Of a stretch of DNA of 64,000 nt, positions 26,392-34,789 are shown piece after piece (position 1 is the first letter of the stretch; the number at the start of each line of letters is the position of its first letter). Origin of the DNA: Lepidurus packardi (taxonomy: Eukaryota > Arthropoda > Branchiopoda > Notostraca > Triopsidae); the NCBI GenBank assembly GCA_023053545.1, contig JAKZAN010000078.1:62001-126000 (forward strand), read 5' to 3'. The translations under genes and the position numbers were made by a program. The notes under the pieces were generated by a model. The model made no database searches. It saw nothing but the letters and a program-made list of their open reading frames with translations, and had not been told where the DNA came from.

Positions 26392-27669
26392 TTATAAATA
26401 ACCATCAACAGCGTTAGTCAAAACGCCTTTGACGTCGTAAAGAACACTGTTTGGTTTGCGTAATTTTTCTATATCTAAAGTCAAAAATTGCTCATGCGCA
26501 ACACCCAAAATAATGGCATCGAACTGACCTGTTGGCAGTTGTTGCGTAGTGGTAATCTTGTACTGCTTTTCAACCTCAACTGGGTCAGCCAAAGGATCAT
26601 AAACAGCAACAGCAATCTCATAATCCAAAAGCGCGCGGACAACATCAATTATTTTCGTATTGCGAACGTCTGGACAATTTTCTTTAAAAGTAAATCCCAA
26701 CATTAAAATTTTGGAAGCATTCACTTTTATATTCTTTTTAATCATCAATTTTATAACCTGCGAGGCAACATAATCGCCCATCGAATCATTTAATCGCCTT
26801 CCTGCAAGAATTATTTCAGGGTGATACCCCAACTCTTGCGCTTTTTGAGCTAAATAATAAGGGTCAACGCCAATGCAATGTCCGCCAACCAAACCAGGCT
26901 TAAACGGCAAAAAGTTCCATTTTGTAGCTGCGGCAGCAAGTACTGCATTTGTATCGATGTTCATCATGTTGAAAATCTTAGCCAACTCATTTACAAATGC
27001 GATGTTAATGTCGCGCTGAGAATTTTCGATCACTTTTGCGGCTTCAGCAACTTTAATGGATGGTGCCAAATGCGTTCCAGCAGTAATTACTGATTTGTAT
27101 AGTTCGTCTACAATCAATCCGACTTCTAACGTTGATCCTGCTGTTACCTTCAAAATCTTGTCGACCGTGTGTTCTTTATCGCCTGGGTTGATGCGCTCAG
27201 GAGAATAGCCTGCAAAAAAATCTTGATTAAATTTTAGTCCACTAATGCGTTCGAGAACTGGCACGCATTCGTCTTCTGTTACACCAGGGTAGACCGTAGA
27301 TTCATATATAACAAGATCTCCCTTTTTTAAAACGGAGGCAACTGCTTCACTAGCTTTGTACAGCGGCGTCAAATCAGGTCGGTTGTTTTTATCAACTGGT
27401 GTTGGAACCGTAATTACAAATATGTTGCATGACGATAACAGCGCCACTTCATTTGTGCAAAACAAACCATTTTCCTCAGAAGGCGCAGGAAGTAATACGT
27501 CCTGCAATGCCTGGATCGATATTTCGCAAGTGCTGTCAATCCCATTTTTGAGTGCAGTGATTCGATCTGAGTTTATGTCGAATCCAATCACCGGGTATTT
27601 TGTGGCAAATAAGCGCGCTAGTGGTAAACCCACATAGCCAAGCCCGATTACTGCAATTCTTTTTCCCAT
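26392..27669 (-). CDS. Nucleotide-sugar dehydrogenase, TviB/WbpO/WecC type
   Basis: NAD-dependent UDP-hexosamine 6-dehydrogenase (425 aa), producing a UDP-aminouronic acid. It has the N-terminal Rossmann motif [35 protein letters not shown], the active-site region [20 protein letters not shown] with the catalytic Cys, and [14 protein letters not shown]. The residues resemble the TviB/WbpO branch (UDP-GlcNAc or UDP-GalNAc). With the WbpP-like epimerase upstream UDP-GalNAcA is a likely product, and with WecB downstream UDP-ManNAcA is possible. I cannot choose between them from sequence. Confidence 0.9.
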   Translation of the reverse strand: MGKRIAVIGLGYVGLPLARLFATKYPVIGFDINSDRITALKNGIDSTCEISIQALQDVLLPAPSEENGLFCTNEVALLSSCNIFVITVPTPVDKNNRPDLTPLYKASEAVASVLKKGDLVIYESTVYPGVTEDECVPVLERISGLKFNQDFFAGYSPERINPGDKEHTVDKILKVTAGSTLEVGLIVDELYKSVITAGTHLAPSIKVAEAAKVIENSQRDINIAFVNELAKIFNMMNIDTNAVLAAAATKWNFLPFKPGLVGGHCIGVDPYYLAQKAQELGYHPEIILAGRRLNDSMGDYVASQVIKLMIKKNIKVNASKILMLGFTFKENCPDVRNTKIIDVVRALLDYEIAVAVYDPLADPVEVEKQYKITTTQQLPTGQFDAIILGVAHEQFLTLDIEKLRKPNSVLYDVKGVLTNAVDGYL

Positions 27670-27691
27670 TTATATCGTTTATAATGTAGCC

Positions 27692-29083
27692 TTAAGACCC
27701 TATTGATTGGTAAACAAATCCAATTTTTGCAAGCGCTTTTCCATCTAATACGCTGCGTCCATCAAAAACAAACGCCGGTTTCTGCATATTGTCGTATATT
27801 TTTTGCCAATCATAGCTTTGAAATTCATCCCATTCCGTTAATACAGCAATTGCGTGCGCACCCTCACATGTTTGATAGGGATCCTCGTGGCAACTAACAC
27901 TTGCTCTATTTTCTTCATCGGGTCTTGCTTGCAACTCATTCAAGTCGGCCATAACCCTGCTTTCCAATACTTTTGGATCAAATACGGCGATTTTCGCACA
28001 TTCGTTTATTAGGTCATTGGCAACATAAATTGCTGCAGATTCTCTGGTGTCGTTTGTATCCTTCTTAAATGCCCAACCCAAAAAAGCAATCTTTTTATCG
28101 GCAACTGTGTTGTATAACGTTTGTACAATATTTCTTGCGAAGCGCTTTTTTTGATGATCATTCATAATAATGACCTGTTCCCAATAATTAGCCACTTCAT
28201 GCAATCCGAATGATTTTGAAATATAAACCAGATTCAGAATATCTTTCTGAAAACAAGACCCGCCAAAACCAACAGACGCTTTAAGAAATTTTGGCCCAAT
28301 TCGACTATCCATTCCAATTGCCTTCGCAACTTCATTCACATCTGCCCCTGTCATTTCGCATAGTTCAGAAAGCGCATTTATCGACGAGACCCGCTGTGCC
28401 AGAAAAGCATTTGCGCTTAATTTCGAAAGTTCTGACGACCATACATTTGTTGTCAGTATTCTATCTTGTGGAACCCAATTCGAATAAATATCAACCAGTA
28501 ATGCTATTGCATTTTCTCCCTCGGGAGTACTATCACCGCCTATTAATACGCGGTCAGGATGCAGCAAGTCTTTCACTGCGGTGCCTTCTGCTAAAAACTC
28601 TGGATTAGACAGAATTTGAAATTGCACACCGTTTCCGGTATTGTCTAATATACTTTTGATTGCTTCTGCGGTGCGAACCGGTAGCGTTGATTTTTCAACC
28701 ACAATTTTATCATCTTTCGCTATTTGTGCAATTTTCCTTGCACACAATTCGATATGCTTTAAATCTGCCGCCATACCCTTTCCAGTCCCGTATGTTTTTG
28801 TTGGGGTATTGACCGATATAAATATAATCTGAGCCTCATCAATTGCTTGATCTACGTTAGTTGAAAAAAACAGGTTCCTATTTCTTGTTTCAGCTACTAT
28901 ATCGCTTAAGCCAGGTTCGTATATTGGAAGATTATCCAGATTATCGTCATTCCAAGCGGCAATTCGCTTTTCGTTAAGATCAACAACTGTAACCTGCAGG
29001 TTTGGACACTTTTGTGCAATGACAGCCATGGTTGGCCCCCCCACATATCCTGCACCAATACAACATATTTTAGTTAATTTCAT
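27692..29083 (-). CDS. UDP-glucose 6-dehydrogenase, eukaryote-like long form
   Basis: Oxidises UDP-glucose to UDP-glucuronate. From the ATG at 29083 it has 463 residues, the length of animal and plant UGDH, and shows the same features: [50 protein letters not shown], the active-site [14 protein letters not shown], and [16 protein letters not shown] longer frame (to 29119) would overlap the upstream epimerase gene and adds a charged stretch outside the family. It is clearly different in type from the neighbouring hexosamine dehydrogenase. Confidence 0.92.
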   Translation of the reverse strand: MKLTKICCIGAGYVGGPTMAVIAQKCPNLQVTVVDLNEKRIAAWNDDNLDNLPIYEPGLSDIVAETRNRNLFFSTNVDQAIDEAQIIFISVNTPTKTYGTGKGMAADLKHIELCARKIAQIAKDDKIVVEKSTLPVRTAEAIKSILDNTGNGVQFQILSNPEFLAEGTAVKDLLHPDRVLIGGDSTPEGENAIALLVDIYSNWVPQDRILTTNVWSSELSKLSANAFLAQRVSSINALSELCEMTGADVNEVAKAIGMDSRIGPKFLKASVGFGGSCFQKDILNLVYISKSFGLHEVANYWEQVIIMNDHQKKRFARNIVQTLYNTVADKKIAFLGWAFKKDTNDTRESAAIYVANDLINECAKIAVFDPKVLESRVMADLNELQARPDEENRASVSCHEDPYQTCEGAHAIAVLTEWDEFQSYDWQKIYDNMQKPAFVFDGRSVLDGKALAKIGFVYQSIGS

Positions 29084-29090
29084 GTTTTCT

Positions 29091-30098
29091 TTATTTCGTC
29101 GTTCTTCGTTCTGCTTCATTGAGGTTTTCCCAGTACCATTTTACTGCTTCTTTTAAGCCTACTTGAAAAGAATATTCAGGTTGATATCCCAGCATTTTTT
29201 TCGCCTTTTCGATACTTGCCAATGAATGCGGAATATCGCCAGCGCGATTGGGGCCATGCAAAATAGGCACGTTTCCAATCTTCGGATCGAACTCTGATAA
29301 ATATTCACGAAGCAATGACGTCATCTCTTTAATGGTGATTCGGTCGCCAAAAGCCGTATTATAGACGGTATTGAGCGCCAATTCGTTTTGAGTTGTCATT
29401 GCCAATTCATTCATTTGAACGACGTTGCGAATGTAGGTAAAATCTCTCGAATAATTGCCATCTCCGTTAATAATTGGACTTTGATGACTCATAAATTGCA
29501 TTACAAACTTTGGAATTACCGCTGCATATGCGCCATTAGGATCTTGCTGCTTTCCAAAAACATTGAAGTAACGCAGACCAATTGTGGACAAACCGTAGGT
29601 CCGGCTGAAAATTTCTGCATATAGTTCGTTCACATATTTTGTGATCGCGTAAGGCGATAATGGTTTTCCAATTACGTCTTCAACCTTTGGTAACGACTCA
29701 GAATCGCCGTAGGTTGATGAGCTGGCTGCGTATACAAATCTTTTAATCCCAGCGTCTCGTGAAGCGACAAGCATATTCAGAAATCCAGAAATATTGACAT
29801 CGTTCGTTTTTATGGGATCTTGCATAGACCGCGGCACAGAGCCCAATGCGGCTTGATGCAGCACAAAATCCGCTCCGGCGACTGCCTTTTGACAATCGGC
29901 TAGATTGCGGATATCGCCTTCAATTAATACATAATTCGGATTGGAAATAAAAGGTGCTATGTTGGAGCGATGCCCTGTGGCGAAATTATCCAAACATACA
30001 ATTTCGTAATCCTTAGAAAGGAAATACTCTGTTAGATTCGAACCAATAAATCCAGCTCCTCCTGTAATTACGATGCGCTGCAGTTTTGCTGAATTCAT
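29091..30098 (-). CDS. UDP-hexose/UDP-HexNAc 4-epimerase, WbpP/TviC-like
   Basis: Extended SDR of 335 aa: [63 protein letters not shown] (YxxxK) and [21 protein letters not shown]. The last two match the WbpP/TviC group, which epimerises UDP-GlcNAc and UDP-GalNAc. It is the promoter-proximal gene of the polysaccharide operon. Together with the TviB/WbpO-like enzyme it would provide UDP-GalNAcA. Confidence 0.9.
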   Translation of the reverse strand: MNSAKLQRIVITGGAGFIGSNLTEYFLSKDYEIVCLDNFATGHRSNIAPFISNPNYVLIEGDIRNLADCQKAVAGADFVLHQAALGSVPRSMQDPIKTNDVNISGFLNMLVASRDAGIKRFVYAASSSTYGDSESLPKVEDVIGKPLSPYAITKYVNELYAEIFSRTYGLSTIGLRYFNVFGKQQDPNGAYAAVIPKFVMQFMSHQSPIINGDGNYSRDFTYIRNVVQMNELAMTTQNELALNTVYNTAFGDRITIKEMTSLLREYLSEFDPKIGNVPILHGPNRAGDIPHSLASIEKAKKMLGYQPEYSFQVGLKEAVKWYWENLNEAERRTTK

Positions 30099-30156
30099 GC
30101 TAATATTACGTTTATATTCTACAAATAGTACATTCCAAAAATTTCTTCTTGGTTAA

Positions 30157-30186
30157 CAAAGATAGTTTTTCATTTCAAAAATCAAA
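30157..30186 (-). promoter_or_regulatory. Promoter of the polysaccharide operon
   Basis: On the minus strand TTTG (30183-30186) and TATCTTTG (30157-30164) are 18 bases apart, a near-ideal Bacteroidota promoter. It lies about 59 bases before the ATG of the first gene and just beyond the recR stop codon. Every later gap in the operon is under 60 bases, so one transcript of about 21.5 kb is plausible. Confidence 0.65.
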
Positions 30187-30196
30187 AAGTAGAAGA

Positions 30197-30814
30197 TTAT
30201 GATTTGAAAGAATGCTCGAACGGCACACGTTGCAGAATGCTTCGGCCAAGGGTTACCTCGTCTGCATACTCTAACTCGTCACCAACAGAAATGCCTCTTG
30301 CAATAGCTGAAGTTGTTAGTTCGAGATCCTTTATTTGTTTGTAAATATAAAAGTTGGTTGTATCGCCTTCCATTGTTGGACTAAGGGCAAAAATTAGCTC
30401 TTTGATCTGACCGCTTTGACACTTCTCAATTAATTTAGTAATATTCAATTGACTTGGACCAATGCCGTCCATCGGCGAAATTTTGCCCCCCAAAACATGG
30501 TAAATACCCCGAAATTGGCCCGTATTTTCAATCGCCATTACATCACGAATATCTTCCACAACGCAAATAATGCTATGATTCCGCGCTTTATTGGAGCAGA
30601 TTTCGCACAACGGTGTGTCGGAAATATTATGGCAACTTTCGCAGAAAATAATCCGTTCGCGCATGTCCAGCAACGCCTGCGCGAGAAAAGCAGTGTTTTC
30701 TGCAGGTTGCTTCAACAAATGCAAGACCAAACGCAGTGCTGTTCGCTTTCCAATGCCAGGCAGTCGAGACATTTCATTAACTGCATTTTCTAATAATTTT
30801 GACGAAAATTCCAT
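30197..30814 (-). CDS. recR: Recombination mediator protein RecR
   Basis: RecR (205 aa) loads RecA together with RecF/RecO at gaps. The order of features is diagnostic: helix-hairpin-helix ([18 protein letters not shown]), four-cysteine zinc motif ([18 protein letters not shown]), then a Toprim domain with [13 protein letters not shown] and [16 protein letters not shown]. Length is normal. The gene is monocistronic by context: the polysaccharide operon has its own promoter just behind it. A TACTTTTG box lies only 5-12 bases before the ATG. Confidence 0.95.
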   Translation of the reverse strand: MEFSSKLLENAVNEMSRLPGIGKRTALRLVLHLLKQPAENTAFLAQALLDMRERIIFCESCHNISDTPLCEICSNKARNHSIICVVEDIRDVMAIENTGQFRGIYHVLGGKISPMDGIGPSQLNITKLIEKCQSGQIKELIFALSPTMEGDTTNFYIYKQIKDLELTTSAIARGISVGDELEYADEVTLGRSILQRVPFEHSFKS

Positions 30815-30818
30815 AAAA

Positions 30819-30826
30819 CAAAAGTA
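30819..30826 (-). promoter_or_regulatory. Probable -7 box of recR, very close to the start codon
   Basis: TACTTTTG matches TANNTTTG exactly and ends 5 bases before the recR ATG. If used, transcription would start at or next to the start codon, giving a leaderless message. No -33 box is evident. Confidence 0.4.
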
Positions 30827-30917
30827 CTATTTTTTGCAGCGCTTTTGAATAAACTACAAAAAGAACATGTGCTTTTTTATGATTGAATTTTGTACTTTGC
30901 CGCTTTAAATCATAACT

Positions 30918-32426
30918 ATGACGCCCATTGCAATTCTAGCTTTAATTGTGGTCTATTTCGGAATGCTATTCCTAATTTCACATTTCGTGAGCCGAAACGA
31001 CAGCGGCAACAAAGCATTCTTTTCAGCAAATAAAAATTCGGCTTGGTATCTGGTTGCTTTTGGCATGATTGGCACAGCGCTTTCTGGCGTCACCTTCATT
31101 TCTGTGCCAGGTGAAGTGGGTTCACCGAATGGCGAGCAATTCAAATATTTTCAGTTCGTATTGGGTAATGCGATTGGATTTTTAATCATCGCAAAAGTTC
31201 TACTCCCGCTATATTACAGGATGCATCTGACTTCGATTTATGGGTATATTGAGCAAAGACTTGGTACCCATTCTTATAAAACTGCTGCAAGTATTTTCCT
31301 GATTAGCCGCACAATTGGATCTGCTTTTAGGTTGTATTTGGTTGTAATCGTATTGCAGCGTTTTGTTTTTGATTATTATAACGTTCCGTTTGCAGTGACC
31401 GTTTTGGGCGCCTTGGCATTGATATTTTCTTATACGTATCGCGGTGGGCTGAAAACGATTGTGATTACTGATACACTGCAAACATTATTTTTAGTTTCAT
31501 CAGTTTTTCTAACGATTTATTTCATTTGCAACAGCCTTGATTTGGGTATTGTTGGAGCGTTTGAAGAAGTGAAAAACAGCAATTATTCCAAAATTTTCTT
31601 TTTTGATGATTTCACGAGCAGCAAATTTCATTTCGTAAAACAAATTTTAGGTGGCATTTTCGTGACCATTGCCATGGTTGGTTTGGATCAGGATTTGATG
31701 CAGAAAAACCTGAGTTGCAAAAACATTGGCGAAGCGCAAAAAAACATGTTTACCTTCACCGGAATTTTCGTGCTGATTAATATTTTCTTTTTGAGTGTTG
31801 GCGCTTTGCTTTATATCTATGCCAATAAATTCAACGTTGCCATTCCAACGGACTTGATTACCGGCAAACCCCGAACAGATTTACTGTTTCCAGAAATTGC
31901 CTTTCACCATTTGAGTTTTATTCCGTCGGTGGTGTTTCTTTTGGGATTGACGGCTGCTACTTTCGCCACAACAGATTCTGCCTTAACGGCGTTAACAACT
32001 TCTTTTTGCGTTGATTTCTTGGGCATGGACAAAGCTGAAAACATCGATAAGCCAAACGTGGTTCGGACGCGTCACATGGTTCACATTGCGTTTTCGCTCT
32101 TGATGTTTGTCGTGATTTTGCTGTTCAATGCGATTAACGACAGCAGCGTTGTGGGCATGATTTTCCGCGTTGCTTCCTATACTTATGGGCCATTATTGGG
32201 ATTGTATTCTTTTGGTTTGTTTATAAAAAACCGCGCCGTTAAAGACAAAATAGTGCCTTACATTTGTATGCTATCGCCGGGGTTGACGTACCTTTTAGCT
32301 GAAAATTCGAAAGTTTGGTTTGGCGGATATGTCTTCGACAACGAACTGATTATTGTGAACGGATTGATCACTTTTATTGGATTGCTGTTGATTAGCAAAA
32401 GTACTTCGGCCCAAACGAATTTCTAG
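30918..32426 (+). CDS. Sodium:solute symporter family protein
   Basis: Secondary transporter of the SSS family (502 aa) with about thirteen predicted membrane segments. Typical stretches are AWYLVAFGMIGTALSGVTFISVPG near the N-terminus (in adjoining blocks), YRGGLKTIVITDTLQTLFLV, and ATFATTDSALTALTTSFCVDF, the sodium-site helix region. The substrate is not predictable. A TACTTTG sequence 20 bases before the ATG may be part of its promoter. Hairpin repeat copy A lies just behind its stop and may end the transcript. Confidence 0.88.
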   Translation: MTPIAILALIVVYFGMLFLISHFVSRNDSGNKAFFSANKNSAWYLVAFGMIGTALSGVTFISVPGEVGSPNGEQFKYFQFVLGNAIGFLIIAKVLLPLYYRMHLTSIYGYIEQRLGTHSYKTAASIFLISRTIGSAFRLYLVVIVLQRFVFDYYNVPFAVTVLGALALIFSYTYRGGLKTIVITDTLQTLFLVSSVFLTIYFICNSLDLGIVGAFEEVKNSNYSKIFFFDDFTSSKFHFVKQILGGIFVTIAMVGLDQDLMQKNLSCKNIGEAQKNMFTFTGIFVLINIFFLSVGALLYIYANKFNVAIPTDLITGKPRTDLLFPEIAFHHLSFIPSVVFLLGLTAATFATTDSALTALTTSFCVDFLGMDKAENIDKPNVVRTRHMVHIAFSLLMFVVILLFNAINDSSVVGMIFRVASYTYGPLLGLYSFGLFIKNRAVKDKIVPYICMLSPGLTYLLAENSKVWFGGYVFDNELIIVNGLITFIGLLLISKSTSAQTNF

Positions 32427-32450
32427 ATTTGAAATCTAGCAAAATGCCCT

Positions 32451-32519
32451 AGCCCCGATTGCAGTGAAAATCCTTTTTTGGCGTTTTTCAGCCAAAAAAG
32501 ATTGAAACGAAAAGCGGGA
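32451..32519 (+). repeat. Dispersed intergenic hairpin element, copy A
   Basis: Begins AGCCCCGATTGCAGTG and ends GAAAAGCGGGA, like copies B and C. The centre is a perfect 10-base inverted repeat, CTTTTTTGGC (32473-32482) and GCCAAAAAAG (32491-32500), around an 8-base loop. The outer arms pair imperfectly. It fills the gap between the convergent symporter and CoA-binding protein genes, so it could act as a terminator in both directions. Confidence 0.8.
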
Positions 32520-32527
32520 AATAGCTC

Positions 32528-32893
32528 CTAATACCCGTTAATCGACAACAAAACGAGCGTGCACGCAACTTCGACTTGGATGCTATTTGCCTTGAGCAAT
32601 TGGTAGAATTCTGGATTTTCCGTACCAGGGTTGAAAATCACGCGGCGAGGCGCGATGCTGGTGATGTAATTGTAGTAATCGCGCTGTCTCGCAGGATTTA
32701 AGTAGAGCGTTACGGTATCGATATTTTTTAGTGGAATCTGCTTCCTGTGGATTTTGATGCCTGCAACTTCCTCATCTTTCAAACCGATTGCGACCACCGG
32801 ATGACCCGCTTCGACCAATTTGTTAATAGCCATGCAGGAATATCGCGCAGGATTGGCAGATGCGCCAAGTACCAAGGTTTTCTTTGTTTTCAT
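32528..32893 (-). CDS. CoA-binding (YccU-like) protein
   Basis: Small Rossmann-fold protein of the CoA_binding family (121 aa from the ATG at 32893): KTLVLGASANPARYSCMAIN, the nucleotide-binding turn, then HPVVAIGLKDEEVAGIKI and RRVIFNPGTENPEFYQLL. A longer frame to 32968 would overlap the Xre gene and adds unrelated residues. Function within the family is mostly unknown; it resembles the CoA-binding part of succinyl-CoA synthetase. Confidence 0.88.
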   Translation of the reverse strand: MKTKKTLVLGASANPARYSCMAINKLVEAGHPVVAIGLKDEEVAGIKIHRKQIPLKNIDTVTLYLNPARQRDYYNYITSIAPRRVIFNPGTENPEFYQLLKANSIQVEVACTLVLLSINGY

Positions 32894-32936
32894 CGGGAAA
32901 GTTTGAGGTGCAAAAGTAGCATTTTTTAATGAAAAC

Positions 32937-33137
32937 CTAATCCGTCTCTTCCAATTCAAAAATCTCATTTACAGACTTCCCGAAAACAAAGGCAATTTTA
33001 AGCGCGAGCACCGTCGACGGCACATACTTTCCGAGCTCTAATGCGTTTATAGTTTGCCTGCTCACCTTGACTTTCTCAGCTAAATCGCCTTGCGTTATGT
33101 TAGCAATTGCACGTTCAATTTTAACTCTATTTTTCAT
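32937..33137 (-). CDS. Xre-family helix-turn-helix regulator
   Basis: Compact DNA-binding protein of 66 residues, essentially one HTH domain: RVKIERAIANITQGDLAEKV followed by SRQTINALELGKYVPSTVLA. Proteins of this short type (QGDLAEKVKVSRQTIN) are common in Firmicutes and Bacteroidota as partners of small membrane proteins. Its start overlaps the end of the upstream membrane-protein gene by 11 bases, so the two are one unit. Probable binding sites lie in the promoter of that unit. Confidence 0.9.
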   Translation of the reverse strand: MKNRVKIERAIANITQGDLAEKVKVSRQTINALELGKYVPSTVLALKIAFVFGKSVNEIFELEETD

Positions 33138-33609
33138 TAAATTCCGCCTTACTTCTTATCAAAACCCATCTGAATCTGCCTATAAAAAAGAGCAAATTTG
33201 AGAACATTGACGCCATCAAAATAGTCAAAAATGATAACCCAAAAAAGAATAGATAGCATAGCAACAGCACAATATAATTGAAATACGTTGCCCAAACCAA
33301 GCTATCCAGACGAACCTTCGAAATCATTTCATCTTCGATCTTTTCCTGCGAGAAAGCAAAAATAAGCCCGCTGAAAATCAAAACGACAAACAGGATTTCA
33401 TCTAGAATTTCATTTTGAATTACCACAAAATACTGCGTTTCCGAAAGCAAACCTTGATCCCCTGCTAATGCGAACACGGGCGAACTGAAATTTAAATTGT
33501 CAATCCATGAAGGACCAAAAAAAACTATAATTAAACAGATCAAACTTACTAAAAAAAGTATGCCACTCGGCAGCTTGAAACGATACGGAAATAAATATTT
33601 TGCGTTCAT
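33127..33609 (-). CDS. Small membrane protein paired with an Xre regulator
   Basis: Protein of 160 aa with four predicted membrane helices (about 17-34, 68-86, 106-126 and 127-147). A charged cytoplasmic segment EKIEDEMISKVRLDSLVWA in the middle recurs in membrane proteins encoded beside short Xre regulators. I recognise no enzyme motif and its function is unknown. The 11-base overlap with the regulator gene implies translational coupling. A promoter with operator-like repeats precedes it. Confidence 0.75.
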   Translation of the reverse strand: MNAKYLFPYRFKLPSGILFLVSLICLIIVFFGPSWIDNLNFSSPVFALAGDQGLLSETQYFVVIQNEILDEILFVVLIFSGLIFAFSQEKIEDEMISKVRLDSLVWATYFNYIVLLLCYLFFFGLSFLTILMASMFSNLLFFIGRFRWVLIRSKAEFNEK

Positions 33610-33628
33610 AATTAAAGATTTAGAAAAT

Positions 33629-33660
33629 CAAATGTAAAGCAAACTTTACTTAATAACAAA
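33629..33660 (-). promoter_or_regulatory. Promoter of the membrane protein-Xre operon
   Basis: TTTG (33657-33660) and TACATTTG (33629-33636) on the minus strand are 20 bases apart. The -7 box lies 20 bases before the ATG at 33609. The promoter is interleaved with repeated GTAAAG sequences. Confidence 0.65.
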
Positions 33661-33670
33661 CAAACTTTAC
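33634..33670 (-). promoter_or_regulatory. Candidate operator for the Xre regulator
   Basis: An inverted repeat GTAAAG-N4-CTTTAC (33634-33649) overlaps the -7 box. A second copy of AAACTTTAC (33662-33670, first copy 33641-33649) lies 21 bases away, on the same helix face. This spacing suits autoregulation by the encoded HTH protein. It is inferred from position and symmetry only. Confidence 0.45.
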
Positions 33671-33685
33671 AATTATTGCAAAAAA

Positions 33686-33710
33686 AATCCCAAATATTAA
33701 ATTTGGGATT
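33686..33710 (-). terminator. Intrinsic terminator of the ctlX operon
   Basis: On the minus strand AATCCCAAAT and ATTTGGGATT form a perfect 10-base stem with a 5-base loop, followed by a run of T. It lies 27 bases behind the ctlX stop codon. Confidence 0.85.
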
Positions 33711-33736
33711 CGGTGTAGCGCAATTGCTAAAAGCTT

Positions 33737-34672
33737 CTAAACCTTCGGCAAGAATATCTCAGCCATCATGCAGCGCGCGCTTCCGCCGCCGCAAGCCTCA
33801 ATCGTATCTAGGCTGGAGCTCAATATTTCAGCGTGTTTTTCAATTTGTGAAATCTGTTTTGGCGTTAAAGATTCGTGAGCAGATTTACTCATCACCAAGT
33901 ATCGTTTCTCGAAAGCGCCACGAACTTCCAGCATGTTACCGGCAAAATTGTTCATTTGATCTTCCGTAATCAAAATCACTTCTTTTTTGTCTTCTTTCAA
34001 GTGGTCCAAAACATGTTTGCGCTCCTTTTTATCGTCAATACAATCGGCGCAGATCACAGCAAAAGTCTCACCCAAACACATCATTACGTTGGTGTGATAA
34101 ATCAATTTTCGTTCGCCATTCACGGTTTGGAAAGCTTCAAAAATAACCGGATTCAAGTCAAAATCTTCACAAAATTCAATGAACAATTCCTCGTCAGCAC
34201 GCGGCGACAAAGCACAATATGCCTTTCCGATGGCGCGATCTAGCAAGATGCTTCCCGTGCCTTCCAAGAAAAATCCGTCTTCCTCCGCAGAGGTGTAATC
34301 AACGATATTTTCGATCTTGAAACCTTGTTCTTCCAGCAAATCCAAAATTTCTTCACGGCGCTCATTTCGTCGGTTTTCGGCAAACATCGGATACAATGCC
34401 ACATCACCGTTTTCGTGAAATGAAATCCAGTTATTTGGGAAAATCGAATCTGGCGTATCCGGGTTCATCGTGTCATCCACAACCGTCACATCCACGCCCA
34501 CTCCGCGCAATTTCGACACAAAAGCATCAAATTCCGCTTGCGCTTTTTGGTTCACACTCGCCGGCGTCAAATTATCCAAAACCTTCTGATAATAGTTGTT
34601 AACCGCCGTTTGTTCATTCATTCGAAACGCCACAGGGCGAATCATCAATATAGAATTCGTAGTCTGTTTCAT
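33737..34672 (-). CDS. ctlX: Citrulline utilization hydrolase CtlX-like (amidinotransferase fold)
   Basis: Guanidino/ureido-group hydrolase of the amidinotransferase (DDAH-like) superfamily, 311 aa from the ATG at 34672. It has ILMIRPVAFRMNEQTAVNNY near the start, PNNWISFHENGDVALYPMFA, EGTGSILLDRAIGKAYCALS, YHTNVMMCLG (catalytic His region) and the C-terminal ACGGGSARCMMAEIFLP with the nucleophilic Cys. The longer reading frame begins inside a repeat element and is not credible. It follows a related gene after about 120 bases, and the two may share the promoter at 35.7 kb. The name rests on family resemblance. Confidence 0.82.
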   Translation of the reverse strand: MKQTTNSILMIRPVAFRMNEQTAVNNYYQKVLDNLTPASVNQKAQAEFDAFVSKLRGVGVDVTVVDDTMNPDTPDSIFPNNWISFHENGDVALYPMFAENRRNERREEILDLLEEQGFKIENIVDYTSAEEDGFFLEGTGSILLDRAIGKAYCALSPRADEELFIEFCEDFDLNPVIFEAFQTVNGERKLIYHTNVMMCLGETFAVICADCIDDKKERKHVLDHLKEDKKEVILITEDQMNNFAGNMLEVRGAFEKRYLVMSKSAHESLTPKQISQIEKHAEILSSSLDTIEACGGGSARCMMAEIFLPKV

Positions 34673-34719
34673 AGTTTTTATATTATATTTTGGGCGTTCC
34701 CCGCCAAAAAAAGCGGGGC

Positions 34720-34780
34720 GCGCTTTCCGCTTCAATCTTTTTTTCGCTGCGCTACAAAAAGGATTTACGCTGCAATCGCT
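34720..34780 (-). repeat. Dispersed intergenic hairpin element, copy C
   Basis: On the minus strand it reads AGCGATTGCAGCG, ATCCTTTTT, a variable middle, AAAAAAAGATTGAAGCGGAAAGCG. It starts about 10 bases behind the stop codon of the upstream gene. A separate short hairpin follows (CCCCGC 34699-34704 and GCGGGG 34713-34718). It is the most diverged of the three copies at the outer arms. Confidence 0.75.
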
Positions 34781-34789
34781 AACGCGGGC

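Noticed and set aside
32937..33609. Toxin-antitoxin reading of the Xre and membrane-protein pair
   Set aside because: The membrane protein is much larger than known membrane toxins, has four helices, and I recognise no toxin family; an HTH gene alone is not evidence.
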